Assembly (NCBI RefSeq): GCF_042186555.1
Contig: NC_133324.1
Coordinates: 930,001 to 994,000 of the forward strand
From: Aquarana catesbeiana
Lineage: Eukaryota > Chordata > Amphibia > Anura > Ranidae
Length of the DNA: 64,000 nucleotides
Direction: 5' to 3'
Positions 32,815 to 46,200 of this stretch are shown here, piece by piece. The position numbers were made by a program, and so were the translations under genes. Within the stretch, counting starts at the first letter, position 1. The number at the start of each line of letters is the position of its first letter. The notes under the pieces are model-generated. The model searched no databases. It was not told the origin of the DNA and was given only the letters and a program-made list of their open reading frames with translations.

Positions 32815-34860
32815 CTCCCTCCTCCCCCCAACTGTCATGTCCCCCCCTCCTTCCCTGCCCCCACCTGTCATCTCCCCCCCTCCTTCCCTTCCTCCCAACT
32901 GTCGTGTCCCCCCCTCCTTCCCTTCCTCCCAACTGTCGTGTCCCCCCCTCCTTCCCTTCCTCCCAACTGTCGTGTCCCCCCCTCCTTCCCTTCCTCCCAA
33001 CTGTCGTGTCCCCCCCTCCTTCCCTTCCTCCCAACTGTCGTGTCCCCCCCTCCTCCCCTTCCTCCCAACTGTCATGTCCCCCCCTCCTTCCCTTCCTCCC
33101 AACTGTCATGTCCCCCCAACTGTCATCTCCTCCCTCCTCCCCCCAACTGTCATGTCCCCCCCCTCCTTCCCTGCCCCCACCTGTCATCTCCCCCCTCCTT
33201 CCCTTCCTCCCAACTGTCGTGTCCCCCCCTCCTTCCCTTCCTCCCAACTGTCGTGTCCCCCCCTCCTTCCCTTCCTCCCAACTGTCGTGTCCCCCCCTCC
33301 TTCCCTTCCTCCCAACTGTCGTGTCCCCCCCTCCTTCCCTGCCCCCACCTGTCATCTCCCCCCCTCCTTCCCTTCCTCCCAACTGTCGTGTCCCCCCCTC
33401 CTTCCCTTCCTCCCAACTGTCGTGTCCCCCCCTCCTTCCCTTCCTCCCAACTGTCGTGTCCCCCCCTCCTTCCCTTCCTCCCAACTGTCGTGTCCCCCCC
33501 TCCTTCCCTTCCTCCCAACTGTCATGTCCCCCCCTCCTCCCCTTCCTCCCAACTGTCATGTCCCCCCTCCTTCCCTTCCTCCCAACTGTCATGTCCCCCC
33601 AACTGTCATCTCCTCCCTCCTCCCCCCAACTGTCATGTCCCCCCCTCCTTCCCTGCCCCCACCTGTCATCTCCCCCCCCTCCTTCCCTTCCTCCCAACTG
33701 TCGTGTCCCCCCCTCCTTCCCTTCCTCCCAACTGTCGTGTCCCCCCCTCCTTCCCTTCCTCCCAACTGTCGTGTCCCCCCCTCCTTCCCTTCCTCCCAAC
33801 TGTCGTGTCCCCCCCTCCTTCCCTTCCTCCCAACTGTCGTGTCCCCCCCCTCCTTCCCTTCCTCCCAACTGTCGTGTCCCCCCCTCCTTCCCTTCCTCCC
33901 AACTGTCGTGTCCCCCCCTCCTTCCCTTCCTCCCAACTGTCGTGTCCCCCCCTCCTCCCCTTCCTCCCAACTGTCGTGTCCCCCCCTCCTCCCCTTCCTC
34001 CCAACTGTCATCTCCTCCCAACTGTCATGTCCCCCCCTCCTCCCAACTGTCATGTCCCCCCTCCTCCCCTTCCTCCCAACTGTCATGTCCCCCCCCTCCT
34101 CCCCTTCCTCCCAACTGTCATGTCCCCCCCTCCTCCCCTTCCTCCCAACTGTCATGTCCCCCCCTCCTCCCCTTCCTCCCAACTGTCATGTCCCCCCCTC
34201 CTCCCCTTCCTCCAACTGTCATGTCCCCCCCTCCTCCCCTTCCTCCCAACTGTCATGTCCCCCCCTCCTCCCTTCCTCCCAACTGTCATGTCCCCCCCCT
34301 CCTCCCCCTTCCTCCCAACTGTCATGTCCCCCCCTCCTCCCCTTCCTCCCAACTGTCATGTCCCCCCCTCCTCCCCTTCCTCCCAACTGTCATGTCCCCC
34401 CCTCCTCCCCTTCCTCCCAACTGTCATGTCCCCCCCTCCTCCCCTTCCTCCCAACTGTCATCTCCCCCCAACTGTCATCTCCTCCCTCCTCCCCCCAACT
34501 GTCATGTCCCCCCCTCCTTCCCTGCCCCCACCTGTCATCTCCCCCCCCTCCTTCCCTTCCTCCCAACTGTCGTGACCCCCCCTCCTTCCCTTCCTCCCAA
34601 CTGTCGTGTCCCCCCCTCCTTCCCTTCCTCCCAACTGTCGTGTCCCCCCCTCCTTCCCTTCCTCCCAACTGTCGTGTCCCCCCCTCCTTCCCTTCCTCCC
34701 AACTGTCGTGTCCCCCCCTCCTTCCCTTCCTCCCAACTGTCGTGTCCCCCCCTCCTTCCCTTCCTCCCAACTGTCGTGTCCCCCCCTCCTTCCCTTCCTC
34801 CCAACTGTCGTGTCCCCCCCTCCTTCCCTTCCTCCCAACTGTCGTGTCCTCCCCTCCTCC
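32815..34860. repeat. Repeated GTCGTG blocks forming a higher-order unit
   Basis: Runs of the GTCGTG variant lie at about 32896-33050, 33213-33320, 33378-33500, 33697-33980 and 34568-34850. Most are introduced by the same lead-in (CTCCTCCCTCCTCCCC at about 32815, 33129, 33608 and 34484, followed by TTCCCTGCCCCCACCTG), so a composite block of a few hundred bp has been copied at least four times with varying numbers of GTCGTG units. Confidence 0.8.
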
Positions 34861-36438
34861 CCTTCCTCCCAACTGTCATCTCCCCCCTCCTCCCCTTCCT
34901 CCCAACTGTCATCTCCCCCCCTCCTCCCCTTCCCCCAACTGTCCTGTCCCCCCCTCCTCCCCTTCCCCCAACTGTCATGTCCCCCCCTCCTCCCCTTTCT
35001 CCCAACTGTCATCTCCTCCCAACTGTCATGTCCCCCCCCTCCTCCCAACTGTCATGTCCCCCCTCCTCCCCTTCCTCCCAACTGTCATGTCCCCCCCTCC
35101 TTCCCTTCCTCCCAACTGTCATGTCCCCCCCTCCTCCCCTTCCTCCCAACTGTCATCTCCCCCCTCCTCCCCTTCCTCCCAACTGTCATCTCCTCCCAAC
35201 TGTCATGTCCCCCCCTCCTCCCCTTTCTCCCACCTGTCATGTCCCCCCCTCCTCCCCTTCCCCCCAACTGTCCTGTCCCCCCCTCCTCCCCTTCCCCCAA
35301 CTGTCATGTCCCCCCCTCCTCCCCTTTCTCCCAACTGTCATCTCCTCCCAACTGTCATGTCCCCCCCTCCTCCCAACTGTCATGTCCCCCCTCCTCCCCT
35401 TCCTCCCAACTGTCATGTCCCCCCCTCCTTCCCTTCCTCCCAACTGTCATGTCCCCCCCTCCTCCCCTTCCTCCCAACTGTCATCTCCCCCCTCCTCCCC
35501 TTCCTCCCAACTGTCATCTCCTCCCAACTGTCATGTCCCCCCCTCCTCCCCTTTCTCCCACCTGTCATGTCCCCCCCTCCTCCCCTTTCTCCCACCTGTC
35601 ATGTCCCCCCCTCCTCCCCTTCCTCCCAACTGTCATGTCCCCCCCTCCTCCCCTTCCTCCCAACTGTCATGTCCCCCCCCTCCTCCCCTTCCTCCCAACT
35701 GTCATCTCCCCCCCTCCTCCCCTTCCTCCCAACTGTCATCTCCCCCCCTCCTCCCCTTCCTCCCAACTGTCATGTCCCCCCCTCCTCCCCTTCCTCCCAA
35801 CTGTCATGTCCCCCCCTCCTCCCCTTCCCCCACCTGTCATGTCCCCCCCTCCTCCCCTTCCTCCCAACTGTCATCTCCCCCCTCCTCCCCTTTCTCCCAA
35901 CTGTCATCTCCTCCCAACTGTCATGTCCCCCCCTCCTCCCAACTGTCATGTCCCCCCTCCCCCCCTCCTCCCAACTGTCATCTCCTCCCAACTGTCATGT
36001 CCCCCCTCCTCCCCTTCCTCCCAACTGTCATGTCCCCCCTCCTCCCCTTCCTCCCAACTGTCATGTCCCCCCCTCCTTCCCTTCCTCCCAACTGTCATGT
36101 CCCCCCCTCCTCCCCTTCCTCCCAACTGTCATCTCCCCCCTCCTCCCCTTCCTCCCAACTGTCATCTCCTCCCAACTGTCATGTCCCCCCCCTCCTCCCA
36201 ACTGTCATCTCCCCCCTCCTCCCCTTCCTCCCAACTGTCATCTCCTCCCAACTGTCATGTCCCCCCTCCTCCCAACTGTCATCTCCCCCCCTCCCCCCCT
36301 CCCAACTGTCATCTCCTCCCAACTGTCATCTCCTCCCAACTGTCATGTCCCCCCTCCTCCCCTTCCTCCCAACTGTCATGTCCCCCCCCTCCTTCCCTTC
36401 CTCCCAACTGTCATGTCCCCCCCTCCTCCCCTTCCTCC

Positions 36439-36760
36439 CGACTGTCATGTCCCCCCCTCCTCCCCTTCCTCCCGACTGTCATGTCCCCCCCTCCTCCCCT
36501 TCCTCCCGACTGTCATGTCCCCCCCCTCCTCCCCTTCCTCCCGACTGTCATGTCCCCCCCTCCTCCCCTTCCTCCCGACTGTCATGTCCCCCCCCTCCTC
36601 CCCTTCCTCCCGACTGTCATGTCCCCCCCCCTCCTCCCCTTCCTCCCGACTGTCATGTCCCCCCCTCCTCCCCTTCCTCCCGACTGTCATGTCCCCCCCC
36701 CTCCTCCCCTTCCTCCCGACTGTCATGTCCCCCCCCTCCTCCCCTTCCTCCCGACTGTCA
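36439..36760. repeat. CCGACTG subfamily block 3
   Basis: About nine consecutive CCGACTG units, several with C8 or C9 tracts, are flanked by CCAACTG units. Confidence 0.8.
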
Positions 36761-37609
36761 TGTCCCCCCCCTCCTCCCCTTCCTCCCAACTGTCATGTCC
36801 CCCCCTCCTTCCCTTCCTCCCAACTGTCATCTCCCCCCCCTCCTCCCCTTCCTCCCAACTGTCATCTCCTCCCACCTGTCATGTCCCCCCCTCCTTCCCT
36901 TCCTCCCAACTGTCATGTCCCCCCCTCCTTCCCTTCCTCCCAACTGTCATGTCCCCCCCTCCTTCCCTTCCTCCCAACTGTCATGTCCCCCCCTCCTTCC
37001 CTTCCTCCCAACTGTCATCTCCCCCCCCTCCTCCCCTTCCTCCCAACTGTCATCTCCTCCCACCTGTCATGTCCCCCCCCTCCTTCCCTTCCTCCCAACT
37101 GTCATGTCCCCCCCTCCTTCCCTTCCTCCCAACTGTCATGTCCCCCCCTCCTCCCCTTCCTCCCAACTGTCATGTCCCCCCCTCCTCCCCTTCCTCCCAA
37201 CTGTCATGTCCCCCCCTCCTCCCCTTCCTCCCAACTGTCATGTCCCCCCCTCCTTCCCTTCCTCCCAACTGTCATGTCCCCCCCTCCTCCCCTTCCCCCC
37301 AACTGTCATCTCCCCCCCTCCTCCCCTTCCTCCCAACTGTCATCTCCCCCCTCCTCCCCTTCCTCCCAACTGTCATCTCCCCCCTCCTCCCCTTCCTCCC
37401 AACTGTCATCTCCCCCCCCTCCTCCCCTTCCTCCCAACTGTCATCTCCCCCCCTCCTCCCCTTCCTCCCAACTGTCATCTCCCCCCTCCTCCCCTTCCTC
37501 CCAACTGTCATCTCCCCCCCTCCTCCCCTTCCTCCCAACTGTCATCTCCCCCCCTCCCTCCCCTTCCTCCCAACTGTCATGTCCCCCCTCCTTCCCTTCC
37601 TCCCAACTG

Positions 37610-37845
37610 TCGTGTCCCCCCCCTCCTTCCCTTCCTCCCAACTGTCGTGTCCCCCCTCCTTCCCTTCCTCCCAACTGTCGTGTCCCCCCCCTCCTTCCCT
37701 TCCTCCCAACTGTCGTGTCCCCTCCTCCTTCCCTTCCTCCCAACTGTCGTGTCCCCTCCTCCTTCCCTTCCTCCCAACTGTCGTGTCCCCTCCTCCTTCC
37801 CTTCCTCCCAACTGTCGTGTCCCCCCCTCCTCCCAACTGTCGTGT
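37610..37845. repeat. GTCGTG subfamily block (last)
   Basis: Seven or so GTCGTG units, three of them with CCCCTCCTCC in place of the long C tract. They are followed by a short compressed stretch of CCCCCCTCCTCC and by units lacking the usual second half. Confidence 0.75.
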
Positions 37846-38829
37846 CCCCCCCTCCTCCCCCCTCCCCCCTCCTCCCCCCTCCTCCCAACTGTCATCCCCC
37901 CCAACTGTCATGTCCCCCCCCTCCTTCCCTTCCCCCACCTGTCATCTCCCCCCCTCCTCCCCCCCTCCTCCCAACTGTCATCTCCTCCCTCCTCCCCCCC
38001 TCCCCCAACTGTCATCTCCCCCCAACTGTCATGTCCCCCCCTCCTTCCCTTCCCCCACCTGTCATCTCCCCCCTCCTCCCCTTCCTCCCACCTGTCATCT
38101 CCCCCCCTCCTCCCCTTCCTCCCACCTGTCATCTCCCCCCTCCTCCCCTTCCTCTCAACTGTCCATCTCCCCCCCTCCTCCCCTTCCTCCCCCCCTTCCT
38201 CCCAACTGTCATGTCCCCCCTCCTCCCCTTCCTCCCAACTGTCATTTCCCCCCCTCCTCCCCTTCCTCCCAACTGTCATGTCCCCCCTCCTCCCCTTCCT
38301 CCCAACTGTCATGTCCCCCCTCCTTCCTTCCTCCCAACTGTCATGTCCCCCCTCCTTCCCTTCCTCCCAACTGTCATGTCCCCCCTCCTTCCCTTCCTCC
38401 CAACTGTCATGTCCCCCCCTCCTCCCCCTCCTCCCAACTGTCATCTCCCCCCAACTGTCATCTCCTCCCTCCTCCCCCCAACTGTCATCCCCCCCTCCCC
38501 CCCAACTGTCATGTCCCCCCCTCCTTCCCTTCCCCCACCTGTCATCTCCCCCCCTCCTTCCCTTCCTCCCAACTGTCATGTCCCCCCCTCCTCCCCTTCC
38601 TCCCAACTGTCATGTCCCCCCCTCCTTCCCTTCCTCCCAACTGTCATGTCCCCCCCTCCTCCCAACTGTCATCTCCTCCCACTGTCATCTCCTCCCAACT
38701 GTCATGTCCCCCCTCCTCCCCTTCCTCCCAACTGTCATGTCCCCCCAACTGTCATCTCCTCCCAACTGTCATGTCCCCCCCCTCCTCCCCTTCCTCCAAC
38801 TGTCATGTCCCCCCCTCCTCCCCTTCCTC

Positions 38830-39655
38830 CCGACTGTCATGTCCCCCCCTCCTCCCCTTCCTCCCGACCTGTCATGTCCCCCCCTCCTCCCCTTCCTCCC
38901 GACTGTCATGTCCCCCCTCCTCCCCTTCCTCCCGACTGTCATGTCCCCCCCTCCTCCCCTTCCTCCCGACTGTCATGTCCCCCCCTCCTCCCCTTCCTCC
39001 CGACTGTCATGTCCCCCCCTCCTCCCCTTCCTCCCGACTGTCATGTCCCCCCCTCCTCCCCTTCCTCCCGACTGTCATGTCCCCCCCTCCTCCCCTTCCT
39101 CCCGACTGTCATGTCCCCCCCTCCTCCCCTTCCTCCCGACTGTCATGTCCCCCCCTCCTCCCCTTCCTCCCGACTGTCATGTCCCCCCCTCCTCCCCTTC
39201 CTCCCGACTGTCATGTCCCCCCCTCCTCCCCTTCCTCCCGACTGTCATGTCCCCCCCCTCCTCCCTTCCTCCCGACTGTCATGTCCCCCCCTCCTCCCCT
39301 TCCTCCCGACTGTCATGTCCCCCCCTCCTCCCCTTCCTCCCGACTGTCATGTCCCCCCCTCCTCCCCTTCCTCCCGACTGTCATGTCCCCCCCTCCTCCC
39401 CTTCTCCGACTGTCATGTCCCCCCTCCTCCCCTTCCTCCCGACTGTCATGTCCCCCCTCCTCCCCTTCCTCCCGACTGTCATGTCCCCCCACTCCTCCCC
39501 TTCCTCCCGACTGTCATGTCCCCCTCCCTCCTGTCCCTTCCTCCCGACTGTCATGTCCCCCCCTCCTCCCCTTCCTCCCGACTGTCATGTCCCCCCCTCC
39601 TCCCCTTCCTCCCGACTGTCATGTCCCCCCCTCCTCCCCTTCCTCCCGACTGTCA
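38830..39655. repeat. CCGACTG subfamily block 4
   Basis: About 24 consecutive units carry CCGACTG, including one with CCGACCTG (~38870) and one with CCACTCCTCC (~39487). The edges are abrupt on both sides. Confidence 0.85.
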
Positions 39656-39739
39656 TCTCCTCCCAACTGTCATGTCCCCCCCTCCTTCCCTTCCTCCCAA
39701 CTGTCATGTCCCCCCTCCTTCCCTTCCTCCCAACTGTCA

Positions 39740-40430
39740 TGTCCCCCCAACTGTCATCTCCTCCCAACTGTCATGTCCCCCCTCCTCCCCTTCCTCCCAA
39801 CTGTCGTCATGTCCCCCCTCCTTCCCTTCCTCCCAACTGTCATGTCCCCCCTCCTTCCCTTCCTCCCAACTGTCATGTCCCCCCTCCTTCCCTTCCTCCC
39901 AACTGTCATGTCCCCCCCTCCTTCCCTTCCTCCCAACTGTCATGTCCCCCCAACTGTCATCTCCTCCCAACTGTCATGTCCCCCCTCCTCCCCTTCCTCC
40001 CAACTGTCGTCATGTCCCCCCTCCTCCCCTTCCTCCCAACTGTCATGTCCCCCCTCCTTCCCTTCCTCCCAACTGTCATGTCCCCCCCTCCTTCCCTTCC
40101 TCCCAACTGTCATGTCCCCCCTCCTTCCCTTCCTCCCAACTGTCATGTCCCCCCCTCCTTCCCTTCCTCCCAACTGTCATGTCCCCCCAACTGTCATCTC
40201 CTCCCAACTGTCATGTCCCCCCTCCTCCCCTTCCTCCCAACTGTCGTCATGTCCCCCCTCCTCCCCTTCCTCCCAACTGTCATGTCCCCCCTCCTTCCCT
40301 TCCTCCCAACTGTCATGTCCCCCCCTCCTTCCCTTCCTCCCAACTGTCATGTCCCCCCTCCTTCCCTTCCTCCCTACTGTCATCTCCCCCCCTCCTCCCC
40401 TTCCCCCCACCTATCATCTCCCCCATCCTC
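39740..40430. repeat. Three copies of a GTCGTCATG-marked higher-order unit
   Basis: CTGTCGTCATG, a 3-bp insertion in the spacer, occurs at 39801, 40003 and 40241. Each copy is preceded by GTCCCCCCAACTGTCATC and CTCCTCCC and followed by CTTCC-type units. The second interval, 238 bp, is exactly seven 34-bp units. Confidence 0.75.
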
Positions 40431-40499
40431 CCCTTCCTCCCAACTGTCATGTCCCCCCCTCCTCCCCTTCCTCCCAACTGTCATGTCCCCCCTCCTCCC

Positions 40500-43050
40500 C
40501 TTCCTCCCAACTGTCATGTCCCCCCCTCCTCCCCTTCCCCCAACTGTCATGTCCCCCCCTCCTCCCCTTCCCCTACCTTTCATCTCCCCCCTCCTCCCCT
40601 TCCCCCACCTGTCATGTCCCCCCCTCCTCCCCTTCCTCCCAACTGTCATGTCCCCCCCTCCTCCCCTTCCTCCCAACTGTCATGTCCCCCCTCCTCCCAA
40701 CTGTCATGTCCCCCCCTCCTCCCAACTGTCATGTCCCCCCTCCTCCCAACTGCCATGTCCCCCCCTCCTCCCAACTGTCATGTCCCCCCTCCTCCCAACT
40801 GTCATGTCCCCCCTTCCTCCCCTTCCCCCACCTGTCATCTCCCCCCTCCTCCCCTTCCTCCCAACTGTCATGTCCCCCCCTCCTCCCCTTCCCCCACCTG
40901 TCATCTCCCCCCCTCCTCCCCTTCCTCCCAACTGTCATCTCCCCCCCTCCTCCCCTTCCTCCCCCCCTTCCTCCCAACTGTCATGTCCCCCCTCCTCCCC
41001 TTCCTCCCAACTGTCATGTCCCCCCTCCTCCCCTTCCTCCCAACTGTCATGTCCCCCCCCTCCTCCCCTTCCTCCCAACTGTCATGTCCCCCCCTCCTCC
41101 CCTTCCTCCCAACTGTCATGTCCCCCCCTCCTCCCCTTCCCCCCAACTGTCATCTCCCCCGTCCTCCCCTTCCCCCCAACTGTCATGTCCCCCCTTCCTC
41201 CCCTTCCTCCCAACTATCATGTCCCCCCTTCCTCCCCTTCCTCCCAACTGTCATCTCCTCCTCCTCCCCTCCCCTCCCCCCCCTCCTCCCCTTCCTCCCA
41301 ACTGTCATGTCCCCTCCTCCCCTTCCTCCCAACTGTCATGTCCCCTCCTCCCCTTCCTCCCAACTGTCATGTCCCCCCCTCCTCCCCTTCCTCCCAACTG
41401 TCATGCCCCCCCTCCTCCCCTTCCTCCCAACTGTCATGCCCCCCCTCCTCCCCTTCCTCCCAACTGTCATGGCCCCCCCTCCTCCCCTTCCTCCCAACTG
41501 TCATGGCCCCCCCTCCTCCCCTTCCTCCCAACTGTCATGTCCCCCGGTCCTCCCCTTCCTCCCAACTGTCATGTCCCCCCCCCTCCTCCCCTTCCTCCCA
41601 ACTGTCATGCCCCCCCTCCTCCCCTTCCTCCCAACTGTCATGCCCCCCCCTCCTCCCCTTCCTCCCAACTGTCATGTCCCCCCCTCCTCCCCTTTCTCCC
41701 AACTGTCATGTCCCCCCCCTCCTCCCCTTTCTCCCAACTGTCATGTCCCCCCCTCCTCCCCTTTCTCCCAACTGTCATGTCCCCCCCCTCCTCCCCTTCC
41801 TCCCAACTGTCATGTCCCCCCTCCTCCCCTTCCTCCCAACTGTCATGTCCCCCCCCTCCTCCCCTTCCCCCAACTGTCATGTCCCCCCCTCCTCCCCTTC
41901 CCCTACCTTTCATCTCCCCCCTCCTCCCCTTCCCCCACCTGTCATGTCCCCCCCCTCCTCCCCTTCCTCCCAACTGTCATGTCCCCCCCTCCTCCCCTTC
42001 CTCCCAACTGTCATGTCCCCCCCTCCTCCCAACTGTCATGTCCCCCCTCCTCCCAACTGTCATGTCCCCCCTGCTCCCAACTGTCATGTCCCCCCTCCTC
42101 CCAACTGCCATGTCCCCCCTCCTCCCAACTGTCATGTCCCCCCTTCCTCCCCTTCCCCCACCTGTCATCTCCCCCCCTCCTCCCCTTCCTCCCAACTGTC
42201 ATGTCCCCCCCTCCTCCCCTTCCCCCACCTGTCATCTCCCCCCCTCCTCCCCTTCCTCCCAACTGTCATCTCCCCCCCCTCCTCCCCTTCCTCCCCCCCT
42301 TCCTCCCAACTGTCATGTCCCCCCTCCTCCCCTTCCTCCCAACTGTCATGTCCCCCCTCCTCCCCTTCCTCCCAACTGTCATGTCCCCCCCTCCTCCCCT
42401 TCCCCCACCTGTCATCTCCCCCCCTCCTCCCCTTCCTCCCAACTGTCATGTCCCCCCCTCCTCCCCTTCCCCCCAACTGTCATCTCCCCCGTCCTCCCCC
42501 TTCCCCCCAACTGTCATGTCCCCCCCTTCCTCCCCTTCCTCCCAACTATCATGTCCCCCCTTCCTCCCCTTCCTCCCAACTGTCATCTCCTCCCTCCTCC
42601 CCTCCCCTCCCCCCCCTCCTCCCCTTCCTCCCAACTGTCATGTCCCCTCCTCCCCTTCCTCCCAACTGTCATGTCCCCTCCTCCCCTTCCTCCCAACTGT
42701 CATGTCCCCCCCTCCTCCCCTTCCTCCCAACTGTCATGCCCCCCCTCCTCCCCTTCCTCCCAACTGTCATGCCCCCCCTCCTCCCCTTCCTCCCAACTGT
42801 CATGGCCCCCCCTCCTCCCCTTCCTCCCAACTGTCATGGCCCCCCCTCCTCCCCTTCCTCCCAACTGTCATGTCCCCCGGTCCTCCCCTTCCTCCCAACT
42901 GTCATGTCCCCCCCCTCCTCCCCTTCCTCCCAACTGTCATGCCCCCCCTCCTCCCCTTCCTCCCAACTGTCATGCCCCCCCCTCCTCCCCTTCCTCCCAA
43001 CTGTCATGTCCCCCCCTCCTCCCCTTTCTCCCAACTGTCATGTCCCCCCC
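40500..43050. repeat. 1.33-kb segmental tandem duplication within the satellite
   Basis: Rare variants recur in order at a constant offset: CCCTACCTTTCATC at 40571 and 41901; CAACTATCATG near 41213 and 42543; a triplet of GTCATGCC/GTCATGGC units; CCCCCGGTCC at 41541 and 42874. The offset is 1,330-1,333 bp, so one ~1.33-kb segment is present twice. Confidence 0.8.
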
Positions 43051-43239
43051 TCCTCCCCTTTCTCCCAACTGTCATGTCCCCCCCTCCTCCCCTTTCTCCC
43101 AACTGTCATGTCCCCCCCTCCTCCCCTTTCTCCCAACTGTCATGTCCCCCCCCTCCTTCCCTTCCTCCCAACTGTCATGTCCCCCCCTCCTTCCCTTCCT
43201 CCCAACTGTCATGTCCCCCCCCTCCTCCCAACTGTCTTG

Positions 43240-46200
43240 TCCCCCCCTCCTCCCCTTCCTCCCAACTGTCATGTCCCTCCCCCTCCTCCCCTTCCTCCCA
43301 ACTGTCATCTCCTCCCTCCTCCCCTTCCCCCCTCCTCCCCTTCCTTCCAACTGTCATGTCCTCCCACCTGTCATGTCCCCCCTTCCTCCCCTTCCTCCCC
43401 TTCCTCCCAACTGTCATGTCCCCCCCTCCTCCCCTTCCCCCCCTCCTCCCCTTCCTCCCAACTGTCATGTCCCCCCCTCCTCCCCACTGTCATGTCCCCC
43501 CCTTCCTCCCAACTGTCATGTCCCCCCCTCCTCCCCTCCCCCCCAACTGTCATCTCCCCCCCTCCTCCCCTTCCTCCCAACTGTCATGTCCCTCCCCTTC
43601 CTCCCAACTGTCATGTCCCCCCCTCCCCCCTCCTCCCCTTCCTCCCATCTGTCATGTCCCCCCCTCCTCCCCTTCCTCCCAACTGTCATGTCCCCCCCCT
43701 CCTCCCCTTCCCCCAACTGTCATGTCCCCCCTCCTCCCCTTCCTCCCAACTGTCATGTCCCCCCTCCTCCCCTTCCTCCCAACTGTCATCTCCCCCCCTC
43801 CTCCCCTTCCTCCCTACTTTCATCTCCCCCCCTCCTAGCCCTTCCTCCCAACTGTCATCTCCCCCCCTCCTAGCCCTTCCTCCCAACTGTCATGTCCCCC
43901 CCTCCTTCCCTTCCTCCCAACTGTCATCTTCCCCCCTCCTCCCCCTCCTCCCAACTGTCATCTCCCCCCCTCCTCCCAACTGTCATCTCCCCCCCTCCTC
44001 CCAACTGTCATCTCCCCCCCTCCTCCCAACTGTCATGTCCCCCCTCCTCCCACCTGTCATGTCCCCCCTCCTTCCCTTCCTCCCAACTGTCATGTCCCCC
44101 CTCCTTCCCTTCCTCCCAACTGTCATGTCCCCCCCTCCTTCCCTTCCTCCCAACTGTCATGTCCCCCCCTCCTCCCCTTCCTCCCAACTGTCATGTCCCC
44201 CCCTCCTCCCCTTCCTCCCAACTGTCATCTCCTCCCACCTGTCATGTCCCCCCTCCTTCCCTTCCTTCCAACTGTCATGTCCCCCCCCTCCTTCCCTTCT
44301 CCCCCCCCTCCTCCCCTTCCTCCAACTGTCATCTCCTCCCACCTGTCATGTTCCCCCCTCCTTCCCTTCCCCCCACCTGTCATGTCCCCCCCTCCTTCCC
44401 TTCCTCCCACCTGTCATGTCCCCCCCTCCTTCCCTTCCTCCCAACTGTCATGTCCCCCCTCCTCCCCTTCCTCCCACCTGTCATGTCCCCCCCTCCTTCC
44501 CTTCCCCCCAACTGTCATGTCCCCCCCCTCCTCCCCTTCCTCCCAACTGTCATCTCCCCTTCCTCCCACCTGTCATGTCCCCCCCTTCCCTTTCCTCCCA
44601 ACTGTCATGTCCCCCCCTCCTTCCCTTCCTCCCAACTGTCATGTCCCCCCCTCCTTCCCTTCCTCCCAACTGTCATCTCCCCCCTCCTCCCCTTCCTCCC
44701 AACTGTCATGTCCCCCCCTCCTTCCCATCCTCCCAACTGTCATGTCCCCCCCTCCTTCCCTTCCTCCCAACTGTCATGTCCCCCCTCCTTCCCTTCCTTC
44801 CAACTGTCATGTCCCCCCCTCCTTCCCTTCTCCCCCCCCTCCTCCCCTTCCTCCCAACTGTCATCTCCTCCCACCTGTCATGTCCCCCCCCTCCTTCCCT
44901 TCCCCCCACCTGTCATGTCCCCCCCTCCTCCCCTTCCTCCCAACTGTCATGTCCCTCCCCCTCCTCCCCTTCCTCCCAACTGTCATCTCCTCCCTCCTCC
45001 CCTTCCCCCCTCCTCCCCTTCCTTCCAACTGTCATGTCCTCCCACCTGTCATGTCCCCCCTTCCTCCCCTTCCTCCCCTTCCTCCCAACTGTCATGTCCC
45101 CCCCTCCTCCCCTTCCCCCCCTCCTCCCCTTCCTCCCAACTGTCATGTCCCCCCCTCCTCCCCACTGTCATGTCCCCCCCTTCCTCCCAACTGTCATGTC
45201 CCCCCCTCCTCCCCTCCCCCCCAACTGTCATCTCCCCCCCTCCTCCCCTTCCTCCCAACTGTCATGTCCCTCCCCTTCCTCCCAACTGTCATGTCCCCCC
45301 CTCCCCCCTCCTCCCCTTCCTCCCATCTGTCATGTCCCCCCCTCCTCCCCTTCCTCCCAACTGTCATGTCCCCCCCTCCTCCCCTTCCCCCAACTGTCAT
45401 GTCCCCCCTCCTCCCCTTCCTCCCAACTGTCATGTCCCCCCTCCTCCCCTTCCTCCCAACTGTCATCTCCCCCCCTCCTCCCCTTCCTCCCTACTTTCAT
45501 CTCCCCCCCTCCTAGCCCTTCCTCCCAACTGTCATCTCCCCCCCTCCTAGCCCTTCCTCCCAACTGTCATGTCCCCCCCTCCTTCCCTTCCTCCCAACTG
45601 TCATCTTCCCCCCTCCTCCCCCTCCTCCCAACTGTCATCTCCCCCCCCTCCTCCCAACTGTCATCTCCCCCCCTCCTCCCAACTGTCATCTCCCCCCCTC
45701 CTCCCAACTGTCATGTCCCCCCTCCTCCCACCTGTCATGTCCCCCTCCTTCCCTTCCTCCCAACTGTCATGTGCCCCCTCCTTCCCTTCCTCCCAACTGT
45801 CATGTCCCCCCTCCTTCCCTTCCTCCCAACTGTCATGTCCCCCCCTCCTCCCCTTCCTCCCAACTGTCATGTCCCCCCCTCCTCCCCTTCCTCCCAACTG
45901 TCATCTCCTCCCACCTGTCATGTCCCCCCTCCTTCCCTTCCTTCCAACTGTCATGTCCCCCCCTCCTTCCCTTCTCCCCCCCCTCCTCCCCTTCCTCCAA
46001 CTGTCATCTCCTCCCACCTGTCATGTTCCCCCCTCCTTCCCTTCCCCCCACCTGTCATGTCCCCCCCTCCTTCCCTTCCTCCCACCTGTCATGTCCCCCC
46101 CTCCTTCCCTTCCTCCCAACTGTCATGTCCCCCCTCCTCCCCTTCCTCCCACCTGTCATGTCCCCCCCTCCTTCCCTTCCCCCCAACTGTCATGTCCCCC

